A stretch of 23,418 nucleotides of DNA. Origin: a bacterium UBA6115 (GTDB lineage: Bacteria > Bacillota_A > Clostridia > Christensenellales > Aristaeellaceae). The stretch spans positions 1 through 23,418 of the forward strand of contig DIWD01000015.1 of assembly GCA_002428405.1 (NCBI GenBank). The letters are read 5' to 3'. A program made the translations under genes and the position numbers. Within the stretch, counting starts at the first letter, position 1; each line of letters begins with the position of its first letter. The notes beneath the pieces were generated by a model. It did no database searches and was not told the origin of the DNA. It saw only the letters and a program-made list of their open reading frames with translations. Positions 1 through 7,329 of the stretch are shown piece by piece.

Positions 1-761
1 AGGAGGTACAGCAGGAGCAGCTGCGCGGCCCGCTCCAAAGTAAGGTCAAACCCGGCGGAGGATAATGTCTGGCGCACCTGTGATGCGGCCTGTATAAAAT
101 CCTGCGGCTGCAAATCCGGCGCCTGTGCTTCCATTGCCGTCTCTTCTGTATCATTTTCGGCAGGAGGGATCTCCGGCGTGGGCTCCTTTATCGCAGGCCA
201 ATAAAACATCCGGCTGCTGCCGTCCGGCATCTCAATGAGGAACAGGCGGTCACAGTCCGGAGGCAGCGAATGCGCTTCAGGGCAGCTGAATTCACCCGAT
301 GCGCTACGCGGCCCGCTGATGCGGCCGCCTGAGCGCAGGAAATACTGCGTTGTCAGCGGAACTGCGCCGCGATCCTCCGAGACGACCTCGTAAACCAAAT
401 CCGCCGGCAGAGGCTTAACCGCGTCGGAATAGATGATGTAGCGGTTGTTCTCGCCCCTGGTGGGCGCGTAATTTTTATTCGGTCGGATTTTTCCCATCGC
501 ACTGGCAGAATCGCTTAAATCCATCAGGCAAAGCCGGCCGAGGCCGCGCATACGGTCCTTGAAAGTGTGTTGTTCCTGTTTATCCGGAGCGATGCGAAGG
601 TACCCTTCCTGTTCCAGTTCCTCAATCTCCTCCTGAGCGACCGCTCCCTGCGCGGTCAGCAGCGGACGCACCCGAAACAGCACGCGGCGGGCATCATCCT
701 CTTCCAGGTATGATAAAACAATCTGGCCGGTAAAATCCATATCAATCCCCCATTCCTTCAT
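1..761 (-). CDS. Unrecognised protein, C-terminus cut by the window edge
   Basis: An open frame of 253 codons runs without a stop from an ATG at 761 off the left edge. The start is chosen because an AAGGA-type ribosome binding site lies about 9 nt upstream and a good promoter lies just before that; a second in-frame ATG at 740 is possible. The visible part is hydrophilic with no signal peptide or membrane segment. It starts with an acidic helical stretch rich in Glu (residues 18-50), followed by a mixed central part with many Arg, Tyr and Pro, then an acidic, proline-rich linker (about residues 195-220) and the beginning of another helical region at the edge. I do not recognise the family and assign no function. 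It is divergent from the gene remnant at 899, so it is probably its own transcription unit. Confidence 0.7.
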   Translation of the reverse strand, partial: MKEWGIDMDFTGQIVLSYLEEDDARRVLFRVRPLLTAQGAVAQEEIEELEQEGYLRIAPDKQEQHTFKDRMRGLGRLCLMDLSDSASAMGKIRPNKNYAPTRGENNRYIIYSDAVKPLPADLVYEVVSEDRGAVPLTTQYFLRSGGRISGPRSASGEFSCPEAHSLPPDCDRLFLIEMPDGSSRMFYWPAIKEPTPEIPPAENDTEETAMEAQAPDLQPQDFIQAASQVRQTLSSAGFDLTLERAAQLLLLYL

Positions 762-783
762 GATCTGGGATTCCTTTTCCCTT

Positions 784-812
784 ATTCTACTTTGCATTCA
801 ACGCTTCGTCAA
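784..812 (-). promoter_or_regulatory. Sigma-A-like promoter of the left-edge gene
   Basis: Read on the minus strand: TTGACG (812-807), a 17-nt spacer, TAGAAT (789-784). The -10 box ends 22 nt before the ATG at 761, giving a short leader that still holds the ribosome binding site. Confidence 0.6.
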
Positions 813-828
813 TGGAAGCGGGCGGTTG

Positions 829-858
829 TTGACCGTGTCTGATCCCAGGTGATAAGAT
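829..858 (+). promoter_or_regulatory. Sigma-A-like promoter, divergent
   Basis: TTGACC (829-834), an 18-nt spacer, TAAGAT (853-858). It lies back to back with the minus-strand promoter at 784-812, with 16 nt between the two -35 boxes. It would transcribe the remnant at 899 and may also serve the intact genes at 1151 and 1911, because I see no better promoter just upstream of 1151. Confidence 0.5.
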
Positions 859-898
859 ATACAAGGCATTTTCATCCTGTACACGGATTGGGGAAGCA

Positions 899-1093
899 AT
901 GACCAGCAAAACTCCACTCATCGCGGCGCTGTGTCTTCTTGCGTTGATCCTTACAGTCGCCACAGCGCATGCGGATCCGGCAGCCATTGAGGAAACGGAC
1001 GCAGCAGTCGATCAGCTGTTCAGAAAAGGAAAGACGACCGGCGGCTCTCTGATCATTATTAAGTATACTTACTCCCTGTTTTCAGGCAAATAA
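899..1093 (+). pseudogene. Truncated N-terminus of a probable beta-lactamase-type serine hydrolase
   Basis: This 64-codon frame begins with a clear signal peptide (hydrophobic residues about 7-23, Ala-His-Ala cleavage area). It continues with a stretch that looks like the start of serine beta-lactamase/D-Ala-D-Ala carboxypeptidase-like hydrolases: an amphipathic helix, then Lys-Thr-Thr-Gly-Gly-Ser-Leu-Ile-Ile-Ile-Lys, which in that family leads into the first strand pair. Nine residues later it stops, with no Ser-x-x-Lys catalytic motif and no downstream frame carrying the rest. I read it as a remnant left by a deletion, still behind a promoter and a weak ribosome binding site (GGGGAAGC). A genuine small secreted peptide is the alternative. 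The family call rests on a short motif and is uncertain. Confidence 0.4.
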
Positions 1094-1150
1094 CAGGACA
1101 GGGCAATTAAACCTGGTGGATCATGATTTCTCAAACCGGAGGTGTTGGTC

Positions 1151-1906
1151 ATGGCTGGAAAAGGCTTCAGGAATAAGCCGGAACAGCGGCGGGAGGAAGG
1201 CTCCCTGGTGTATTTTGACCGGGGAATCATTCAGGGCACGGATGGCGGCCGTTATGCCAGATACGCGATTCAGACACACTTTATCATGCCCAACGAGAAC
1301 GCCGCGGAATTGGTGGAGCGTTATGTCCGGCCGCTGTACAGGCCCGGGGACGTGCTGTCCTTTGGCGCAAAGGTCATGGGCATGTGCGCGGGCAGCGTAA
1401 AGACTCGCGAGCAGGTTAAGCCCGGTTTCTGGGCAAAGCGCCTTTGGCGCTTCGCGGGCAGGAACAGCACCGGGATCGGTATGCATGAGCCCTATAAGCT
1501 CCAGCTGGTCATCGACATGGTCGGCCTGCCCCGCATGCTGCTGGCCGCCTTTCTCTCAGCGCTGACCAGGCCGTTTGGCGTCAAGGGCGTTTTCTACAAG
1601 GTCTGTGGCAAGGGAGTGGGCGGAATCGACGGCTTTTATCCTGATTCCGACTACCAGGTCTATCATGAGCTGGCGGTCATCAATCCGCCTGAGCCGGATA
1701 AGCTGTGCAGCGATCTGGCAGAAAAAACCGGGATCCCGGTGGTGCTGATGGACGCCAACGATTTTCAGCGTGACCAGTTGGGCAAAAGCAGGGACTTCCC
1801 GCTGACGGATGCACAGATCCAGGATGCCCTGCATGACAATCCTTCCGGCCAGGGCAGCGAGCAGACGCCCTTTATCCTCATCAGGCCGCTGGAAAAGGAG
1901 GGCTGA
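1151..1906 (+). CDS. CofE-like F420-0:gamma-glutamyl ligase family protein
   Basis: The product is 251 residues. The ATG at 1151 is preferred over the in-frame GTG at 1142 because GGAGG ends 8 nt upstream of the ATG and overlaps the GTG. The sequence resembles the coenzyme F420-0:L-glutamate ligase (CofE) family, which adds glutamate through gamma linkages using GTP. Visible features are an N-terminal strand reading Ile-Gln-Thr-His-Phe-Ile, a Pro-Gly-Asp-Val-Leu loop before Ser-Phe-Gly-Ala-Lys, a Gly-rich central loop (Gly-Lys-Gly-Val-Gly-Gly-Ile-Asp-Gly) and Val-Val-Leu-Met-Asp-Ala-Asn-Asp near residue 195. No other F420 gene is present, and most Clostridia are not known to make F420, so the true substrate may be different. 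It is followed 4 nt later by the DUF4180 gene, so the two are co-transcribed. Confidence 0.65.
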   Translation: MAGKGFRNKPEQRREEGSLVYFDRGIIQGTDGGRYARYAIQTHFIMPNENAAELVERYVRPLYRPGDVLSFGAKVMGMCAGSVKTREQVKPGFWAKRLWRFAGRNSTGIGMHEPYKLQLVIDMVGLPRMLLAAFLSALTRPFGVKGVFYKVCGKGVGGIDGFYPDSDYQVYHELAVINPPEPDKLCSDLAEKTGIPVVLMDANDFQRDQLGKSRDFPLTDAQIQDALHDNPSGQGSEQTPFILIRPLEKEG

Positions 1907-1910
1907 GCCT

Positions 1911-2276
1911 TTGGCAATCAACCTGATCCAAAAAAACGGCGTCACCATTGCCGAAGTTACAGGCGAAGAGAGCAGCATCCGCGGCATGCAGACCATCATT
2001 GACCTGATCGGCGAGATCTCTTTCAGCTACGGGTGCGATCGGATCCTGGTTGACCGCGCGTTGATTGACGAGTCCTTTTTCGACCTGAGATCAGGTTTCG
2101 CGGGAGAGCTTACACAAAAATTCTCCAATTACAGCATGAAACTGGCGGTGACCGGGGATTTCTCCATGTTTGAAAGCCTGGCGCTCAAGGCGTTCCTCTA
2201 TGAAAGCAACCTGGGAAAAACTGTGCGTTTTATCTCTGACCGCATGAAAGCGATTGACTGGCTCAGCAAGGTATAA
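1911..2276 (+). CDS. DUF4180 family protein
   Basis: The product is 121 residues. The start is the TTG at 1911: an AAGGAGGG site lies at 1895-1902 inside the end of the previous gene, 8 nt upstream, while an earlier in-frame ATG at 1809 would overlap the ligase gene by about 100 nt and has no such site. The sequence matches what I recall of DUF4180: an N-terminal strand with Ile-Ala-Glu-Val, a central Phe-Phe-Asp-Leu-Arg-Ser-Gly-Phe-Ala-Gly-Glu segment, then Lys-Leu-Ala-Val-Thr-Gly-Asp-Phe-Ser and Phe-Leu-Tyr-Glu-Ser-Asn near the C-terminus. The protein is soluble with no catalytic signature. The function of the family is unknown. Position suggests an accessory to the ligase gene, but this is only context. 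A terminator follows 12 nt after the stop. Confidence 0.75.
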   Translation: MAINLIQKNGVTIAEVTGEESSIRGMQTIIDLIGEISFSYGCDRILVDRALIDESFFDLRSGFAGELTQKFSNYSMKLAVTGDFSMFESLALKAFLYESNLGKTVRFISDRMKAIDWLSKV

Positions 2277-2288
2277 AGACGGATTGAC

Positions 2289-2313
2289 AAAAAGCGCCGT
2301 CCGGCGCTTTTTT
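2289..2313. terminator. Bidirectional rho-independent terminator
   Basis: AGCGCC (2293-2298) pairs with GGCGCT (2303-2308) around a 4-nt loop. The stem is flanked by A5 on the left and T6 on the right, so it works in both directions. It separates the convergent DUF4180 gene and asnS. Confidence 0.85.
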
Positions 2314-2320
2314 CTGTCTG

Positions 2321-3709
2321 TCAAAACTCGGCGTGCCCCGCTGTCCGCGGGAAGGGCAGGATGTCGCGGATGTTGCTGATGCCGGTAAGGTACATCACAA
2401 ACCGCTCAAATCCCAAGCCGAATCCGGCATGCCTGACAGTGCCAAAGCGGCGCAGGTCCAGATACCAGCCGTAATCCTCCTCTTTCAAGCCAAGCTCGCG
2501 GATCCGCCCAAGCAGCTTATCGTGCCGCTCCTCACGCTGGCTGCCGCCCAGCATTTCACCAACGCCGGGGACCAGCAGGTCCACAGCGGCGACAGTCTTG
2601 CCGTCCGGGTTGGCGCGCATATAAAAAGCCTTGATTTCTTTTGGGTAATCCTTGACAAAAACCGGCCGCATAAAGTGTTTTTCCGTCAGGTATCGTTCAT
2701 GTTCTGTCTGCAGGTCCATGCCCCAGCGGACGGGGTATTCAAACCGTTCCCCGGATGATGCAAGAATTTCCACTGCCTCGGTATAGCTGACCCGGGCAAA
2801 GGCGCTGGCGCGGACATGGTCAAGGCGCCGGATCAGTTCCTTGTCGACAAATTCATTCAGGAAAGCCATCTCATCAGGCGCCTGGCGCATGACGTCGTCA
2901 ATCACGCTGCGCACCATGTCTTCCGCTAATTCCATGTTGTCATCCAGGTCGGCAAAGGCGATTTCCGGCTCTATCATCCAGAACTCCGCCGCGTGGCGGG
3001 GCGTATTGCTGTTCTCAGCCCGGAAAGTAGGGCCAAAGGTGTATACCTTGCCAAAAGCCATGGCGTACGCTTCCGCCTGCAGCTGGCCGGACACAGTCAG
3101 CGAAGCCTGCTTCCCGAAAAAATCCTCCGTGAAATCCACGCCGCCCTCTGCATCCAGCGGAAGCTTTTCCAAATCCAGCGTGGTCACGCGAAACATCTCC
3201 CCCGCGCCTTCCGCGTCGCTGGTGGTGATGACAGGCGTATGCACATAGGAAAACCCATTCCTGGCAAAATAGGCGTGAATGGCCTGCGCGGCAAGGGAGC
3301 GGATGCGGAAAACCGCGGAAAAAGTGTTCGTACGGGGGCGCAGGTGGGGGATGGTGCGCAGGTACTCAAAGCTGTGGCGCTTCTTTTGCAGGGGGTAGTC
3401 TGTCTCGCAAAGGCCCACGACCAGTACCTCACTGGCCTTCAGCTCAAAAGGCTGCTTCATCCCAGGGGTGCGCACCAGGCTGCCGGTGACCTGAATGGAG
3501 GATGACAGGGAGACCTTGGTGACTGTCTCAAAGCCCGGCATTTCCGCTTCGCACACAACCTGCAGGTTGCGGAAGCAGGAGCCGTCGTTGAGCTCGATGA
3601 AGGCAAAGGCCTTGCTGTCACGGACTGTCCGGACCCATCCGGAGACTGTCACTCTCTGCCCGTCCTCCGGCGTTTGCTGATAAAGCATTGAAATACTTAT
3701 GCTGTTCAA
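2321..3709 (-). CDS. asnS: Asparaginyl-tRNA synthetase
   Basis: Class IIb aminoacyl-tRNA synthetase charging tRNA-Asn with asparagine in the cytoplasm; 462 residues, normal for bacterial AsnS. An N-terminal OB-fold anticodon-binding domain (about 1-115) carries Gly-Trp-Val-Arg-Thr-x-Arg-Asp-Ser-Lys. The catalytic domain shows [10 protein letters not shown], motif 2 around Arg230 (Thr-Phe-Arg-Ala-Glu-Asn-Ser) and motif 3 near residues 427-439 (Gly-Leu-Gly-Phe-Glu-Arg). The start is probably a TTG at 3709 that shares four bases with the stop region of the upstream glucokinase gene (TTGA). A GAGGGG site 8 nt upstream supports it; the ATG at 3688 has no ribosome binding site. It is the last gene of the hprK-glcK-asnS operon, and translational coupling to glcK is likely. 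Confidence 0.97.
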   Translation of the reverse strand: MNSISISMLYQQTPEDGQRVTVSGWVRTVRDSKAFAFIELNDGSCFRNLQVVCEAEMPGFETVTKVSLSSSIQVTGSLVRTPGMKQPFELKASEVLVVGLCETDYPLQKKRHSFEYLRTIPHLRPRTNTFSAVFRIRSLAAQAIHAYFARNGFSYVHTPVITTSDAEGAGEMFRVTTLDLEKLPLDAEGGVDFTEDFFGKQASLTVSGQLQAEAYAMAFGKVYTFGPTFRAENSNTPRHAAEFWMIEPEIAFADLDDNMELAEDMVRSVIDDVMRQAPDEMAFLNEFVDKELIRRLDHVRASAFARVSYTEAVEILASSGERFEYPVRWGMDLQTEHERYLTEKHFMRPVFVKDYPKEIKAFYMRANPDGKTVAAVDLLVPGVGEMLGGSQREERHDKLLGRIRELGLKEEDYGWYLDLRRFGTVRHAGFGLGFERFVMYLTGISNIRDILPFPRTAGHAEF

Positions 3710-4674
3710 AGACTTTTCCCCTCTTCCATCATCATTCCCAGCAGAGAAGCGCCGATGATGCCGGCAGCATTGCCCAGCACCGCCAGTTCCAGCCTGCTGT
3801 AAGGCATGGTTTTAAACATCAGGTAACGGGGCAGCTTCTCCTGCACCGCGTCCAGGAGAAATTTGCCGGCATGGCTAATACCGCCGCCCAATACGATGAC
3901 CTCGGGGTCCAGAAAGGAAATGACGGTGTTGATGGCCAGGGCAAGGTATTTGGTATAGCGGTCAAATACTTTCATCGCGGCGGGGTCGCCTTCCTTCGCG
4001 CAGTCTATCACCGTTCTGCCGTCAATTCCTTCCGGCTTTCCGCCTGTACGCTGAAGGATCAGGCTTTCCGGGTGGAGGCTGACAGCCTCGCGCGCCATGC
4101 GGATGAGCGCGGTGGCAGAGCAGTAGCGCTCCAGGCACCCGTCCTTGCCGCAGGTGCAGGGAATCCCGTCCACCTCCATTGTCAGGTGGCCCAGTTCGCT
4201 GGCAACGCCGTGCGCGCCTGTCCAGGGTTTCCCGTTGATGATGATGCCGCCGCCCACTCCGGTACCCAGTGTGAGGAAGACACTGGATGAAGCGCCGCGG
4301 CTGACCCCCGCGATGGACTCCGCCAGCCCCGCGACCGTAGCGTCATTGTCGATAAACACAGGTTTATTAATGTACTTACGCAGCTCTTCCCTCAGCGGGA
4401 TGTCGTGCCAGCCCAGGTTGGTGCAAAAAACAACCGTACCGGTTTCATTCTCCGCGATTCCCGGAATGCCAACGCCAATAGCGCCGACATCGTCTATCGT
4501 CAGGGCGGCCTGCTCCAGCGCCTTTAAGGAGCAGGCGGCCATATCCCGCACCACTTCCTGATAGGGGCGCTGCGCGATGGTCGCCGCGGAAGCCTGCGCG
4601 ATGATCTTTCCCGCTTTGTCCGTAACGCCCGCCGCGATTTTCGTCCCACCAAGATCAATGCCGATGAATACCAT
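3706..4674 (-). CDS. glcK: ROK-family glucokinase
   Basis: ATP-dependent glucokinase converting glucose to glucose-6-phosphate in the cytoplasm; 322 residues, typical for the ROK (repressor-ORF-kinase) family without a DNA-binding domain. Visible motifs are the N-terminal phosphate loop Asp-Leu-Gly-Gly-Thr-Lys, the second ATP loop Leu-Gly-Thr-Gly-Val-Gly-Gly-Gly, the sugar-binding Glu-Leu-Gly-His (zinc ligand His163) and the ROK zinc cluster Cys173-x-Cys175-Gly-x-x-Gly-Cys180-Leu-Glu. The start ATG at 4674 has AGGAGAAG upstream. It lies 17 nt behind hprK and overlaps asnS by 4 nt. Glucokinase specificity is the usual case for this subtype, but another hexose or N-acetyl sugar cannot be excluded from sequence alone. 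Confidence 0.9.
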   Translation of the reverse strand: MVFIGIDLGGTKIAAGVTDKAGKIIAQASAATIAQRPYQEVVRDMAACSLKALEQAALTIDDVGAIGVGIPGIAENETGTVVFCTNLGWHDIPLREELRKYINKPVFIDNDATVAGLAESIAGVSRGASSSVFLTLGTGVGGGIIINGKPWTGAHGVASELGHLTMEVDGIPCTCGKDGCLERYCSATALIRMAREAVSLHPESLILQRTGGKPEGIDGRTVIDCAKEGDPAAMKVFDRYTKYLALAINTVISFLDPEVIVLGGGISHAGKFLLDAVQEKLPRYLMFKTMPYSRLELAVLGNAAGIIGASLLGMMMEEGKSL

Positions 4675-4691
4675 GCTCTTCTCCTGACTGC

Positions 4692-5603
4692 TTAATGCCC
4701 CATCATGTCGTTTAGGCGTCTGTCAAGCTCCCGCGCCGCTGAGTAACCCAGCCGTCTCAGGCTGAGGTTGCGGGCAGCCACTTCAATTATTATCGCCAGG
4801 TTGCGTCCGGGTTTGACCGGCAAAACAAGGCTGGGCACCTTCACATCCATGACGGTGATATATTTCTCCTCCAGTCCGAGGCGGTCATATTCCTTCGTCT
4901 CATTCCATTGCTCCAGGTGGATTTCCAGGTCGATGGACTTGCTCATCAGAACAGCGCCGATGCCGTACATCTGGCGGATGTCAATGATGCCGATGCCGCG
5001 GATCTCCATGAAGTGGCGGACTGTTTCCGGCGCTTCGCCGACCAGGCGGTTCTCGTTGACGCGGCAAATATCCACCACATCGTCGGCGACCAGCTGGTGC
5101 CCGCGCTTGACCAGCTCCAGCGCCGCCTCGCTCTTCCCCACGCCCGACTCGCCTGTGATCAGCACACCGATGCCGTATACATCCACCAGCACCGCATGCA
5201 TGGTGGTATGCGGGGCCAAAACGCGGTTCAGATGCAGAATGGCTGAAACGATAAAGCCGGTGGTGGACATGTCCGATCCCAGGATGGGCAGGTCCTTTTC
5301 CGTGGCGATCTGCAGCATTTCATCCGGCGGTACATGCCCGCGGCAGAGAATGATACAGGGGATGTCATAGGAGAAAAACTTATTCAGTTTGCTCGCGCGG
5401 TTCTTCGGGCTCAGGTCCATCAGGTAGCCCATTTCGACATTGCCCAGTACCTGGGGACGCTCAAAGGCAAAGTGATCGTAATAACCGACCAGCTCAAGCC
5501 CCGGCCGGTTGAGCTCTGCCGAGCGGATGTTCAGTTCCTTCCGGTTGGAGGGCGAGAGTATGCGCAGGTTGAGTGATTTTGTAAAGTCGCTTAAATCGAC
5601 CAA
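4692..5603 (-). CDS. hprK: HPr kinase/phosphorylase
   Basis: Bifunctional sensor enzyme of Gram-positive carbon catabolite repression: it phosphorylates and dephosphorylates Ser46 of HPr in response to glycolytic state. The product is 303 residues, close to the family norm of about 310. An N-terminal regulatory domain spans about residues 1-128. The catalytic domain contains the conserved His136 in a Leu-Val-Asp-Val-Tyr-Gly context, Walker A Gly-Glu-Ser-Gly-Val-Gly-Lys-Ser at 151-158, Val-Ala-Asp-Asp-Val-Val near 172-177, and the family signature Gly-Glu-Ala-Pro followed by Arg-Gly-Ile-Gly-Ile-Ile-Asp near 202. The start is a TTG at 5603; an AAAGGCGGTGA site (5617-5607) sits just upstream and no in-frame ATG competes. 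It is first gene of the operon with glcK and asnS and has its own promoter. The match to the family is unambiguous. Confidence 0.97.
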   Translation of the reverse strand: MVDLSDFTKSLNLRILSPSNRKELNIRSAELNRPGLELVGYYDHFAFERPQVLGNVEMGYLMDLSPKNRASKLNKFFSYDIPCIILCRGHVPPDEMLQIATEKDLPILGSDMSTTGFIVSAILHLNRVLAPHTTMHAVLVDVYGIGVLITGESGVGKSEAALELVKRGHQLVADDVVDICRVNENRLVGEAPETVRHFMEIRGIGIIDIRQMYGIGAVLMSKSIDLEIHLEQWNETKEYDRLGLEEKYITVMDVKVPSLVLPVKPGRNLAIIIEVAARNLSLRRLGYSAARELDRRLNDMMGH

Positions 5604-5647
5604 GGGTCACCGCCTTTCAGCCAGCCGGCCTTGCAGGGATCCGGTTC

Positions 5648-5676
5648 AGTATAGCCCATCCGTCAGGCCGATTCAA
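5648..5676 (-). promoter_or_regulatory. Promoter of the hprK-glcK-asnS operon
   Basis: On the minus strand: TTGAAT (5676-5671), 17-nt spacer, TATACT (5653-5648). The leader is about 38 nt and ends with the AAAGGCGGTGA ribosome binding site before the TTG start of hprK. Confidence 0.65.
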
Positions 5677-5732
5677 GCAATCCCGGCGAAAAGCCATCTC
5701 TCTCCCGCCTGTTTCAAAAGGTCACAGAATTA

Positions 5733-5761
5733 TTGCATTTTTAAGAATAAAAAGTTACAAT
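5733..5761 (+). promoter_or_regulatory. Promoter of the stator-like operon
   Basis: TTGCAT (5733-5738), 17-nt spacer, TACAAT (5756-5761). The -10 box overlaps the first possible ATG (5760), so that ATG would lie upstream of the transcript start. This points to the TTG at 5787 as the true start. The leader would be only about 20 nt, little more than the ribosome binding site at 5771-5781. Confidence 0.6.
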
Positions 5762-5786
5762 GGCATTCACAAAGGCGGTGAATTGC

Positions 5787-7328
5787 TTGAACGAGTTTCT
5801 GGGCACCCTCTCCAGCAGGCTGATTGACCTGCTGATATATGGCGCTGTGGCTGCCTGTTTCCTCCTGGGCCTGTCCAAGTGCGTCATCCCGCTCAGGCGT
5901 GCGGCGCGCTGCTTCCGCAAAGGCATCCACAGCATGGCTGTGTTCAAGCCCAAGGACACTGGCCGCCCAGACTGGCAGGACAGCCTTTTCCTGGGCAAGC
6001 CCATACAAAAGCAATGGAAACGTTTCCTTTTGAACGCGGAGCAGCTGGATCAAAGGGGACTTAGCTGCGATGTGGAGGATTATATCAATGATGACACGGT
6101 GCTGGCCGGGTTCGCCCACTTTCAGCTGGCCGAAGTCATTCCAGGCCTGCTGACCTCCCTGGGTATCCTGGGAACCTTTATCGGGTTGATGCGCGGCCTT
6201 GGCACGCTGGACCTCACAAGCGCTGAGAAGACCGTCATTTCGGTCCATGCGATGATTTCCGGGATGACCTTCGCCTATGGCACCTCCATCGCCGGCCTGA
6301 CAACCTCCCTGATATTCAACATCCTTTTCCGTTCAGCGCAGGGGGCCGCAACCAGCGCGATGGACGACTTCAACGAAGCTTTCTCAGAGGCCGTGATGCA
6401 GCGGCCGCTGGATGAACAGGTGCGCCAGATCTGCTACATGGAAGATCAGGCAGCCTTCCTTTCCGGCGCTTTTACCGACATCAGCGGCAAGCTTGAAAGC
6501 GGCATCGGGATGGCCATCGATCGCTCCTTTGCCCCCGTATCCCAGAGCATGCAGAGTTTCATCCTCAATGAAACGCAGGCCCAGGTGGAAGGGCTCAACC
6601 ATGTCATCAGCCAGTTCGTGTCGGGGATGAACAGCTCCCTGGGAGGCCAGTTCGTCCAGCTGGGCAAGCTCCTCTCCCAGATCAACCAGTCCCAGACGGT
6701 GAACCTTGAATCTGTCAACCAGACGATGACCGCCGCTGATGCCATTATGGACAGCATCCAGCGGACCGGGCTGGTCACCCAGACCGTGATTGAACGATTT
6801 GACAGCTACATCAGCGAGCTGAGCCACGCACAGGAAAGCGGCGCGCAGCTTTCAGAGCAGACCGCCAGCATTTTAGCCGGCATGCATCAGGATGTCACGC
6901 TGCAAAACCAGCGGTATCAGGCCCTGCAGGATGCCCAGGCTGACTTGAGCCGCCAGATGGAGCAGTATGCCGCCTGGTCCGGCCGTGTTCTTGAAGCGGT
7001 GGAGAAACAGTCTGATACGGCAAGCGACCGCGCGCATGAAGTGGCCAATGAGATGAACCGCTCCGGCAAACTGCTGCAGGAAAGCTATGCCGGTTTTGTG
7101 GAAAACATCTCTTCCGGCCTTGCCCGCACCATGGGGCTGTTTGAGGAGAACATGCGCGACATGACCCTCCGTTTGATCAAGGACATGAAATCCGCCGCGG
7201 AAAAGGCCGGGGATGCGGCGCCCATGGATATGAAGGGATTCAGCCGCGTACAGCAGGCCCTCAACGACATGACCCAGGCGCTGACCCGCGCAACGCGCGC
7301 GGCGGAGCAGATGGCGGAGGGCGCATAG
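5787..7328 (+). CDS. MotA/TolQ/ExbB-type proton-channel protein with long cytoplasmic tail (ZorA-like)
   Basis: The product is 513 residues from the TTG at 5787, which has AAAGGCGGTGA ending 5 nt upstream. An in-frame ATG at 5760 lies inside the -10 box and lacks a ribosome binding site. The first membrane helix is at about residues 8-29. A cytoplasmic stretch follows, then the MotA/TolQ/ExbB channel domain with two helices at about 118-137 (Gly-Leu-Leu-Thr-Ser-Leu-Gly-Ile-Leu-Gly-Thr-Phe-Ile-Gly-Leu) and 153-180 (Met-Thr-Phe-Ala-Tyr-Gly-Thr-Ser). About 320 further residues are predicted mostly helical, rich in Gln, Ser and Glu, and resemble a coiled-coil tail. Family members form pentameric channels around a dimeric B subunit and use ion flow to turn or move it. 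The long tail is typical of ZorA from Zorya phage defence rather than of ExbB or TolQ. The B subunit is encoded directly downstream. Confidence 0.85.
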   Translation: MNEFLGTLSSRLIDLLIYGAVAACFLLGLSKCVIPLRRAARCFRKGIHSMAVFKPKDTGRPDWQDSLFLGKPIQKQWKRFLLNAEQLDQRGLSCDVEDYINDDTVLAGFAHFQLAEVIPGLLTSLGILGTFIGLMRGLGTLDLTSAEKTVISVHAMISGMTFAYGTSIAGLTTSLIFNILFRSAQGAATSAMDDFNEAFSEAVMQRPLDEQVRQICYMEDQAAFLSGAFTDISGKLESGIGMAIDRSFAPVSQSMQSFILNETQAQVEGLNHVISQFVSGMNSSLGGQFVQLGKLLSQINQSQTVNLESVNQTMTAADAIMDSIQRTGLVTQTVIERFDSYISELSHAQESGAQLSEQTASILAGMHQDVTLQNQRYQALQDAQADLSRQMEQYAAWSGRVLEAVEKQSDTASDRAHEVANEMNRSGKLLQESYAGFVENISSGLARTMGLFEENMRDMTLRLIKDMKSAAEKAGDAAPMDMKGFSRVQQALNDMTQALTRATRAAEQMAEGA

Positions 7329-7329
7329 G

